Positions 9,081 to 18,779 of a DNA stretch of 18,779 bases are shown piece by piece. The stretch is from contig NW_003157236.1 in assembly GCF_000003605.2 (NCBI RefSeq), positions 169,978 through 188,756 on the forward strand, in the 5' to 3' direction. The position numbers were made by a program, and so were the translations under genes. Origin of the DNA: Saccoglossus kowalevskii. Taxonomy: Eukaryota > Hemichordata > Enteropneusta > Harrimaniidae. Below the pieces are notes generated by a model. That model was given only the letters and a program-made list of their open reading frames with translations, was not told the DNA's origin and did not search any database. The stretch's first letter is position 1, and the number at the start of each line of letters is the position of its first letter.

Positions 9081-9377
9081 GCTGTATACAATATATATTT
9101 TGTCCCACGAGGGATACAGCTTTGAATAGACTCAAAGAAAGTAACAGTGCCATCAGTCTTCTATAGTCAACCAGTTTTCGCGACCCAAGAAGTTCCAGTC
9201 ACGTGACCATACCATGTACATACACAGCATGTTTGATTCAGTGTTAACTGTGACGTATGTCTATCACGTGGACGTGTACCCCTCCCAACACACGTGCTTG
9301 TCGGGTTTCGTCCCGTGTTTCAGGAATGTTGTTACGATGGCGTTCAATTGTAGCCACATTGTTCAGTCGGTGTATCA

Positions 9378-11459
<2,082 letters not shown>

Positions 11460-11471
<12 letters not shown>

Positions 11472-11580
11472 TAGCGTCTGTTCTTCGCCGACGCCACTCT
11501 ACGCGCGCGGTATTACTACGTGTCTGCGCGTCACCGATTCTGAACCTCTCTCGCCCAAGAGGCCAGTCGAGTAACAATCG
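11460..11580 (-). promoter_or_regulatory. Locally CpG-rich leader/promoter of the PH-domain gene
   Basis: In an AT-rich window this stretch has many CpG (for example CTACGCGCGCGG, TGCGCGTCACCG) and lies just upstream of the first proposed exon, as expected for an unmethylated promoter and 5' UTR. No TATA box is seen. Confidence 0.5.
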
Positions 11581-11778
11581 GTTTTCGATTTAATATCATG
11601 GGGGTAATATGTACTTTGTTTTGGATTTTTTCGCATTTTAACAAAAAGGCGGATAATTGTTAAACTCACATTTTAATACAACTTATAAAATTATTTGCTA
11701 TTTCACCGTAGTAAGTGACAGTGAAGTGTATTCTAGATCGAGCTCACCAGTTGTTCAGAGATAAAGTAGATGATAAGA

Positions 11779-11861
11779 TTGCTGCAGTTTAGCAGCTCTT
11801 ATTGGCCGCTGGTCGCCCGCAACGTATACCACGACCAAGAGAGCTGCATAAACTGCAGCAA
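11779..11861. repeat. Inverted repeat (27-base arms, imperfect)
   Basis: TTGCTGCAGTTTAGCAGCTC (11779 on) pairs with GAGCTGCATAAACTGCAGCA ending at 11860, with an insertion in one arm and a 29-base GC-rich loop. It lies about 300 bases upstream of the PH-domain gene and is probably a foldback remnant. Confidence 0.7.
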
Positions 11862-11912
11862 ATGATAACAATCCGAGGAAGCTCGCATCACTAAATCTCA
11901 AATAATCTCATA

Positions 11913-12105
11913 TACTGTAAAACACTTTATTTTCGCTATTTTCGCTGAAGTAATGATTCAGTGAAAATAAAATCCAGCGAATATACTATTTTTTCCTATA
12001 TTTTACATTCCACTCGCCAAAAATCAGTGAAAATAAATTCCATACAAAACACCTAAAAAGTTTCAGTGAAAATTGATTCCAGCTAAAATAAAGTATTTCA
12101 TATTA
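11913..12105. mobile_element. MITE with TACTGTAAAACACTTTATTT-type termini
   Basis: The left end TACTGTAAAACACTTTATTT resembles the reverse complement of the right end (TAATATGAAATACTTTATTT). Interior repeats of CAGTGAAAATAAA and GCGAATA recur. The right half matches 2191-2302. The TA-bounded ends fit Tc1/mariner-type mobilisation. It is non-coding. Confidence 0.7.
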
Positions 12106-12205
12106 CGCTGTTCAAAAACGATTGGTCGTCATTTACTAGTATTATAGTGGAATACCATAAACATATATACTTACAAAAACTGTATTATCTGCTATTAATA
12201 ATTCA

Positions 12206-12418
12206 ACTAAACACCAATCTGATTAAAATAAGCCCTAGTTATTTTTGTTTGTTTTTTTCGTTTTTTTGTTAATATAACATCATTCACATTTTTTTCATAT
12301 ATTTTATTATTTTTTCAATTTATTTGCTGGTATTTTTTTAAGTTTTGGTAATCGCGAAAGCCCACGAAAAAAAAGCCCAAACTAGAATCTTATTTTAATC
12401 AGATTGACTAAACACCAA
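12206..12418. mobile_element. 189-bp inverted-repeat element with 12-bp flanking direct repeats
   Basis: The direct repeat ACTAAACACCAA occurs at 12206-12217 and 12407-12418. Just inside, AATCTGATTAAAATAAG (12216-12232) is the exact reverse complement of 12389-12405, with CTAGTT/AACTAG continuing the arms. The interior is T-rich and non-coding. The class is uncertain. Confidence 0.72.
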
Positions 12419-12580
12419 CATTATTTGGAACGAATATTTTTTTTAAATACTGAATTTACAAACATGTTAGTCATGGTTTGTTCAAATTACGATTCACATG
12501 CTGTTCGAAATTCGTTAGGACGTCATTAACCCAACATTTTCTCTATCAACTGCCAGTGCTCTGAATGGTGTGACGATAGA

Positions 12581-12640
12581 CTGGCCCAGCTGTGGTGATT
12601 TTTTTCAGTTATTTGGAGTGATTTCGCGGTTACAGGGGAT
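12581..12640 (+). repeat. Dispersed repeat, copy 1
   Basis: CTGGCCCAGCTGTGG followed by a T-rich stretch and TTTCGCG(G/T)TTA is shared with 13219-13295 in the same orientation. Confidence 0.45.
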
Positions 12641-12705
12641 TTCGCGTTAATGCCTCCTTTTCATGAGGAATTTGCAAATAAGTTTCTCATTGACTCTTAA
12701 AATAT

Positions 12706-12777
12706 GGGCTCGTCCGAGATTTGAACCCAGGACTTCTCGGACCAAAAGCGAGAATCATACCTCTAGACCAACGAGCT
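12706..12777 (-). pseudogene. tRNA-Pro pseudogene (anticodon loop now UUG)
   Basis: It aligns base for base with the tRNA-Pro at 7427-7498 but has several substitutions. The first acceptor pair is A-C. The anticodon stem closes with a C-C mismatch, and the loop reads TTTTGGT, which would present TTG (Gln). The B box ends in T instead of C. The A box TGGTCTAGAGG is intact and a TTTT run follows. The mismatches at identity positions argue against a functional tRNA. Confidence 0.88.
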
Positions 12778-12789
12778 ACCATATTAGCA

Positions 12790-13600
12790 TTATTCAATTT
12801 GTCATACTGTAGATTTGTAATACGTTTATTAATTTGTTTTAATTTTCTCCCACAAAATGACTAGTTTTACATTCTAAACATTATGAATCGCTAAGTGAAT
12901 GCACCGGTATCATACAAGACTTTCGGTCGTTCATGTCAAACTAAGAATTCAATAATGCTGTGGGAGGCACTGTGGTTGTATAAACCATTTCCGATTAATC
13001 AAAATTACTAGTTTTCGGGAACAATGTATCGTGGTAACAGGGTTCTTGACAAACATTCGTGTACTTTAAATAATAACATACATTACATGTAATTACCAAT
13101 AAGTGAAATGTGTATTTTTAAAATTGCTTTCACTTTCTCCAAGCATGCTCCAAGTAATGTACATTTGTTTGCATACGCATGGAGGTAATTTACCTCCATC
13201 ATGATGTTTTACGTAAGTCTGGCCCAGCTGTGGCAATTTTATAATATTTCTTAAATCGTGGTCCGACGAGAAATTATTTCGCGTCAATGCGAGAGATTTT
13301 ACAAACTCGTTAAAATTGTCATGACAGGGGTATTTATAATACACAAAACATTTTCCCGTTTGTAATAATAACTTTATTGTTATCAAAACTCTTTTGAGAT
13401 ATACATAAAATTACAATAAAGAGTAAAATTATGATAATAAAAAAGTAAAACGAACAGAAAGTTCAGTTGAAATAAAAGTAAAATAAGTACATTGCTAAAA
13501 ATATGTTTTTTGTTTTTTTTTAATTAAGCCCTATTTCATTTAAAAAAACAAATTTTTTGCAATGTATACCAACTTGTACCCCTTTGATAATGGTATGATC
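12790..13600. other. Intergenic, no gene supported
   Basis: AT-rich DNA before the DUF885 gene. The minus-strand frame 13093-13386 overlaps the dispersed repeat and resembles no family. Confidence 0.6.
13219..13295 (+). repeat. Dispersed repeat, copy 2
   Basis: Second diverged copy of the unit at 12581, sharing CTGGCCCAGCTGTGG and ATTTCGCGTCAATG. Confidence 0.45.
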
Positions 13601-13689
13601 CGGCGCGTTGAAATCGTGTGTGAAATTGCGCAAGGACTCTGGGAAGGAGAATACCCAATTCCATCAAGTTGAGGAGTCATTTTTTCAAT

Positions 13690-13845
13690 ATGGCGGACAG
13701 TCGACGAACAGCTGCAAGAAAATTAGCAGACGATTTCTGGGAATGGAGAATCAAAGAAAGTCCCGAATTTGCCACTATGGCGGGTTTTCATGACTACGAT
13801 GACCAACTGGACGACCATAGCTTGGACTCATTTGAAAGGCGCCAG
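13690..13845 (+). CDS. DUF885 gene exon 1
   Basis: 52 codons from ATG 13690 to donor GCCAG/GTAATA at 13846, phase 0. The start sits inside AATATGGCGGAC, a YY1-like motif common at start codons of TATA-less animal promoters. It is chosen because family similarity begins about ten residues later. Confidence 0.87.
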
Positions 13846-16800
13846 GTAATATGTGGCCATAATAACTAGAAGCACAGTGCTAGAAGTGAGCTATTTTGAC
13901 TCCATGTTACGACCCACTTCCTGCACCTCTATGCTGCCGCATTTTGTTCGTTGCCACAGCTCAGTTGCCATGTGCACGTACGTGTTTTGCCCCATTATTG
14001 TATAAAGTGGAATTTTTTATCATTTCGAAACATGCGACATGGTGTAGGGCTGATTATTCTCAGTTTGTTTATTTTAGTAGCTGTTCTGGATACTAATTCA
14101 ATAACTACAGTATACAATGACATAACCAATGTCTGGTAATTTTCTGGTGATTGCGTATGGTGTGTCATTATGTATGTTATACGTATGTATAGCCAAATCC
14201 GGACAACAACATGTGAACTCACCCAACAGATATCCGCCAGGGTTATTGAAACATCAAAATCATCTTAGCGATTAGAGACAAACATTGAATAAGAAAGATA
14301 AACAATTTGGATACCAAAACATTACATTGCATTACACGATAAACTACAGATAACTGATTTATTTTTATTTCCTTTTACTTATCTTTAAGGAGTTGACCAT
14401 TAGGAACTATGTGGGCGATGGTAGAAATTCGGAAACAATAATTTGCACAGGAAAAAATCCTGCAGGGAGCAAAAACAGAAACAAAAATGCATGCCTAAAT
14501 CTTAGAGAAAAAAGTATTGCACAAAGTATATAAAAAAAAATTCATCATGGAAATGAAAAAAAATACAGTACAAATCTATGTGAAGGAAAAAATAATTTTT
14601 GCAGTTTTTCTTCCATTCCCTTTCCAGAATTTCTAATGATCCACCTCTTATGAATATGACGAACGTGGCTAGGATGGTTACATGTATCCCAATTATTCAC
14701 AAGTACTCGTGAGGTTATTTTAATAGCACAAGGAATGAACCACAGTTGTGTAATCTTATCTAGTACCATTGTTTTTATATTTTACCTATGTCAGGGTGGT
14801 TTTCCCAATATTTCTAAAAACTTGTTCTAAACTTGCTTAGTATTTGATGATACCCAGTAGTATATTATCAATATTCTGATAGATGCAATACCATTTTATC
14901 AAAAATAACAGTTAAGTCACTTCACCCAACATGAAACAGATCAAAAATCACAAGCATTATGACATTAACTGCAGTGTTTAAAATTTTTTCAAAATTTTAA
15001 ACACAGGGCAGGTAACTTTACAATTTCACCATGCAGCCGTGCCAGAAAGTTAATTGCCTTGCATATACACATCAGTTTAAATGTCTCCCATTAAATGCAC
15101 ATCAAATCACTCTGCTTAATAGAAGGAGATAAAAGTGGTCTGAATAACATGTATGTTTTTATTTTCACCAGCTCGAGATGAAAATTCAGGCTGGTAAAAA
15201 TAAAAACATACAGGATACAGGGCAGTAATTTTAGTCATAGGAATCCACTGTGAAGAAACGTTTCTCACGAGTGTCGCTCAAATCGTATACCCCAATGTGT
15301 CAATGCATTGTCACCTGCCATATAAAATTTTCCAACAGGCAGTGACTCGCGATTCCAGACTGCCATGTTTTTTGATGGAAAAAAAATTAAGTGTGGGACT
15401 AATGTGTATTGGGCTCAGTTTACTGCCCCTTCTGTGGCATATTGCTCACCGTACAATTGGCCAATGGGACCCATCACTCATGTAGCATGAAACATGTTCA
15501 TGATCATTTACATATTACCGGGGTATGTTCAGAAAAGCGCCACCTAAGCTCGCTATGTTCAAATCTGCTAAGTTCAAACTTGCGGTTTTGAAATAACTGA
15601 AGGGTGATAGATATTAAATACATGTAAGTTCATTTATCATATTTTATATTTAACTTCTCAAATTTTAAATTTAAATCCTCATATTTTACATTCATATTGA
15701 TACTAAGTGAGATCCTCACGTTCGCACCAACTATCACATTGACACTAATTTATATACATCGTAGTCATTTCAAAAATTCATTCTGCCAAATTCTGCGTTT
15801 CAAAAAAAATTACAAAAAAATTAAAATATGTGTGTACTTGTGTTTATTCTTAATAGGTGGCTTTATTACAAATGGCATCCAGTAAAATAGGTCAAAGAAA
15901 GTGAGTGGGTCACACAATGGTGATGGTGTGTTTTATCACTTTAAATAAACTCTAGTAGATAATACATGTATTCGTGCACATGCTATACTTCATGTATGCA
16001 AACCATTTGCATATTATTACCGGTAATCATGCAGTTTCATTGTACATTACATTGTAGCTATACATCTTCCGATACAATCACCATGCTGCCTTTATTTGTA
16101 TTTTTGAATTTGTTATGAAATTTGTGCTGAATATTATGCTTGTGAATAATTATTATTTAAACAATGTTTCAAACGCTAACTCAACGTAACTGAACACTTG
16201 CAACTTATGACCCCCTAACCTATCATAATTTCTTCTTTTATGCAGTTAAAAATATTAACAAAACTATCACACACCCTTATACTACACCAATGCCATTTAC
16301 AGCCCCAGACTGGACACAGGGCTGGCTTATGAATTGAGTTTCCTCTGTTCGTTCATTCGTTCGTCCATCAGTCGCAATGAACCGATTTTCCCCCTGATGG
16401 TATACATATGCCCTTGATTTTTTTTCTGTTCAGATGATTGTCTACTATCAGCCATTTTTACGGTAATTGTTTGCTTAATAATTATTATTAGTTATTATTA
16501 TTTATTATCAAATTCTTACTGCCCAGGTGGGTTCAAACTTGGTACACAGGCAAATGTGTCTAACCACATAAATGAAATTTTTTCTATGTTCAATCACTCA
16601 AATTAAAAAAAAAATATTCACTATAATGTAATTTTTTGTACTTCCTTTGCTTGGACTGATTTGTTTTAAATTTGGTATGATGGTATTATTTGCTGGGTGC
16701 CTGATAATGTACATTTTTTTGTATTTCCACTAAAAATGGCTGAATGGTGGTTATTTATGCATGCTGTGGCCAATTTAGTTCAAACTGTACATACTGACAT

Positions 16801-18391
16801 TTCATTTGTCAAATGTTGAACTATGAGAAGAGAGGGAGATGTGACATTTACAATGGCTTGTTTCTTTTCTTTTTTTAAATTCTGACAGAAGTACTATTTC
16901 TAAGCCTACATGAATTGTGTGTGTGTTTGTTTTTAGACTGATTGTCGGAGCTTCTTATCTAGAATAAACGATGTAATGAATGGTACACAGAATGCAGAAG
17001 ATGAAATGAACATGTTGATATTGAAATCAGACATTAAAATGTACCTGGAAGGTATGAGATACAAAGGGTAAGATCAATGACAATATCATATATAGTTGTG
17101 ACAGATCTAGGGGAGGGTCCTGGAAAGGGGGGTGGGGGCTGTTTGTCATATTGATTGTAGAAATTAAATGTTTATATTAAGTCACAGAGATGTAAATATT
17201 CTCTGCACAACAAACCTGTTCCCTTTATCTCTATAAATATTTATAAATTTCAATGGCAGTTGAATCCAACTGGGCAAATAATGAGTGCAGTGTGCAAAGA
17301 TCCAATGTTATTCAATCAGCCAATCAGCCACCTTTTTGAAATTTCAAAATATTTTATTCATAATGATGAAAGGTACATGTTTGTTGTGCCAATACCGGTA
17401 GTATACAAAGATGTTCAATTTGTTAGTTTAATAGGAGTTAATCTTAAATTTGGCAATGACCAATTTGGAAGTTTAACAAAATAGCCATCAAATGATATGC
17501 TATGTCGACCTATGCATGGGTCAAACTCTAGAAATAGAATCCTACTTGTCAATTGTCACATGAAAATGTTGTTGTCAAATAAAGAATAAACCTGATTAAT
17601 CAATCAAATATTTTTTTTTTAACAAAAATGTAGGTACTATGATAATATTTGTTTAGTGGTATAGAAAATGGGTAGGCCACCATACTGTATTAAACTTAAT
17701 TAAAACACAACCCTATATACCGGTACTGTAGTTAAAGCGGGGAGTCGTCACCTGTGCGTGCGTCAGATGACCATAGCGTGTCTTTGTTTACAAACAAGTG
17801 TCTACCCATGAGCCTTTGCGTTTTTAGCGTGTGTTGTTATAGTCGCATGGGACTTAATTCCTGTGTGTGCGCAGGTGATGACCCTCCTGCTTTAAATTAC
17901 AACCCCATGATATAATGTGTGTTGGTATAATCACATATACTTAAAGCGATGGGGTCATTTCCTGCACATACACAGAAACTGAGTCCTAAGCGATGATAAC
18001 AACGCATGCTAAAAACATAAAGGCTCATGGGTATGTGCTTGTTTGTAAACAATGACACACTATAGTCGTCTGCCCCATGCACAGGTGATGACTCCCATGC
18101 TTTGAACAAAAAAAAAGTTATTAAAGCGAGGTGGTCATCATGTCAAGTTTGATATGACATCTACAGCATGTCTGCAATACATTTATTTATATACACTAAA
18201 AATAAACCATTTGCTGATTGACGATCATTTTTCTTTACATATTGTTCAACTACTTCTGCAGTTATTTGTATCCAGTCAACTTTTTAGAAGGTCCTCATCT
18301 TGATTTTGAGAAGACTGTATCCTACATGAAGTTCAATACTCTCGCAGACTATGAAAAATTGACATCACGACTGGAAAAATTTCCCACACAG
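13690..18391 (+). CDS. DUF885-family protein, N-terminal part (three exons, continues right)
   Basis: DUF885 (Pfam PF05960) proteins are about 550-600 residues, widespread in bacteria and present in some invertebrates; I recall the fold as metallopeptidase-like, but no substrate is firmly assigned. Join: 13690-13845, 16937-17067, 18262-18391, giving 139 residues. Family landmarks appear in order: KLADDFWEWRIKESPEFATM and then AGFHDYDDQLDD (about 11-42), SLDSFERRQ / TDCRSFLSRI (44-62), a helical D..ML.LKSDIKMYLEGM (about 73-92), then YLYPVNFLEGPHLDFE and FNTLADYEKLTSRLEKFP. These match the bacterial pattern FW..RL...PE.AT..G.H.YDDRL, PVN..GGPH and DY..YL.RL...P. No signal peptide is seen. Any metal-binding motif would lie beyond the window. 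Junction phases (0, 2, 0) agree. Confidence 0.88.
14974..15004. repeat. Perfect 14-bp hairpin
   Basis: GTGTTTAAAATTTT pairs exactly with AAAATTTTAAACAC across a three-base loop (TTC). It is AT-rich and so weakly stable. Confidence 0.8.
15150..15212. repeat. 23-bp near-perfect hairpin
   Basis: The arm 15150-15172 (TGTATGTTTTTATTTTCACC then AGC) pairs with 15190-15212 at 22 of 23 positions, around a 17-base loop. It is within intron 1 of the DUF885 gene. The size would suit a small foldback element or a microRNA-type precursor, but the arms are low in complexity. Confidence 0.82.
16937..17067 (+). CDS. DUF885 gene exon 2
   Basis: 131 bases, acceptor TTTGTTTTTAG ending at 16936, donor AAAGG/GTAAGA at 17068, ending in phase 2. 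The join FERRQ-TDCRSFLSRI restores the family helix without a gap. Confidence 0.87.
17578..17590 (+). promoter_or_regulatory. Overlapping AATAAA signals inside DUF885 intron 2
   Basis: AATAAAGAATAAA about 95-105 bases after the stop of a 67-codon frame (17281-17484). It could be a cryptic or intronic polyadenylation site; no transcript evidence. Confidence 0.35.
17732..17895 (+). mobile_element. TTAA-flanked MITE, copy 1
   Basis: 164 bp beginning TTAAAGCGGGGAGTCGTCAC and ending in GCAGGTGATGACCCTCCTGC then TTTAA, which are imperfect inverted repeats of each other. TTAA at both outer edges fits the TTAA target preference of piggyBac-type transposases. No coding capacity. Confidence 0.78.
17941..18105 (-). 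mobile_element. TTAA-flanked MITE, copy 2 (opposite orientation)
   Basis: 165 bp whose reverse complement matches copy 1 along its full length, including the blocks TTGTTTACAAACAAG, ACCCATGAGCC and GTTTTTAGC. The outer edges are TTAA and a decayed TTGA. It is 45 bases from copy 1. Confidence 0.8.
18121..18165 (+). repeat. Partial third TTAA element end
   Basis: TTAAAGCGAGGTGGTCATCA repeats the terminus of the two neighbouring elements (TTAAAGCG.GG.GTCATCA) 16 bases beyond copy 2; the rest does not match. Confidence 0.55.
18262..18391 (+). CDS. DUF885 gene exon 3
   Basis: 130 bases, acceptor CTACTTCTGCAG ending at 18261, donor CACAG/GTAATG at 18392, ending in phase 0. It encodes the hallmark PVNFLEGPH and the ADYEKLTSRLEKFPTQ helix. 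Confidence 0.9.
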
Positions 18392-18779
18392 GTAATGTTA
18401 CATACCTCTGCAATTGTAAAGCATCTTGGCAGACTATTCTAATTTTTATTCTATATTTATTCACATGATATTAAATACAGTGGAATTCACTACGTTCAAT
18501 TACCCACCATAGACTCCGGTCAGTCAAAATGACTATTTTGAACTGTAGGCATTAATCAGCAATTCTGCCGGTGACGGAGAGATAGAATCCAGGTCAGGGG
18601 AAGCCCCATGACCTCAAGATTCTTTTACCCCTTACGTCACGAACCCACGTGACCAAGGCCACCTGGCAGCGCCACAGGTAGCCGTCCTTCACTCTTAATT
18701 TCTCTCCGCCTCGAGTGGAGATGAAATCTAGCGAGCTCTGCTGGATCGCCTGCTTTTTTTCCTGTCCGGATTTATAGCT
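18392..18779. other. DUF885 intron 3 (partial), content unidentified
   Basis: Begins with the GTAATG donor. From about 18560 to the end base composition is clearly more GC-rich than the rest of the intron, suggesting an inserted repeat, but I cannot identify it. No exon of the family is visible. Confidence 0.5.

Larger units (their letters stand above)
13846..16936 (+). other. DUF885 intron 1, hairpins and chance frames
   Basis: A 3.1-kb intron. It contains two strong hairpins (14974-15004 and 15150-15212), AT-rich simple sequence and frames of 60-75 codons on both strands (13995-14222, 14545-14769, 15297-15485, 15697-15885) with no recognisable family. A 44-base exon-like segment at 15857-15900 does not fit the reading frame. 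Confidence 0.7.
17068..18261 (+). other. DUF885 intron 2
   Basis: A 1.2-kb intron holding an unrecognised frame at 17281-17484, a pair of inverted TTAA elements and a partial third copy. The flanking exons encode contiguous family sequence, so no further coding exon is expected here. Confidence 0.75.

Noticed and set aside
13093-13386. 97-codon minus-strand frame
   Set aside because: It overlaps a dispersed repeat shared with 12581 and has no recognisable domain.
15857-15900. Exon-like segment with good acceptor and donor (ATG GCA TCC inside)
   Set aside because: It is 44 bases long between two phase-0 junctions; including it would shift the DUF885 frame to a stop. It could only be a cryptic or untranslated exon.

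Overview
This window is animal nuclear DNA. It is AT-rich, its genes are split by GT-AG (and one GC-AG) introns, polyadenylation signals are present, there is a eukaryotic-type tRNA-Pro, and the gaps are full of short inverted-repeat transposon derivatives and microsatellites. The repeat style and gene content suggest a marine invertebrate (a lophotrochozoan such as a mollusc, or an early-branching deuterostome). I cannot fix the species from sequence alone. Long open frames are scarce because real exons are only 30-360 bases long; most frames of 60-90 codons are chance.

Left third (1-6150): two genes transcribed away from each other. PRPF4 (U4/U6 snRNP WD40 protein, minus strand) is represented by its first two coding exons and runs off the left edge. 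CDC26 (an anaphase-promoting complex subunit, plus strand) has its whole coding sequence in one exon. Strong splice donors facing outward at 4253 (minus) and 4411 (plus) bracket about 160 bases that I read as the two first non-coding exons and a shared bidirectional promoter. The same head-to-head pair is known in human.

Middle (6150-9050): no protein gene supported. It holds a functional-looking tRNA-Pro(UGG), a 150-bp inverted-repeat element with a 9-bp target duplication, a fragment of another element, and several palindromes.

Centre (9050-11600): a complete minus-strand gene, not recognised by name, encoding a protein of about 263-270 residues with a likely N-terminal membrane anchor, a pleckstrin-homology (PH) domain, an acidic Ser/Asp-rich linker and a short basic C-terminal helix. 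One of its introns is almost entirely a pure TTTA microsatellite, and another carries a minisatellite with a palindromic core.

Right (11600-18779): transposon-rich intergenic DNA with a degenerate tRNA-Pro copy, then a plus-strand gene for a DUF885-family protein. Three exons of it are present and it continues past the right edge. Its introns hold hairpins and a pair of related TTAA-flanked elements in opposite orientation.

No operon or linked pathway is evident. The functional links are the PRPF4/CDC26 shared promoter and the structural effect of repeats on the PH-domain gene.
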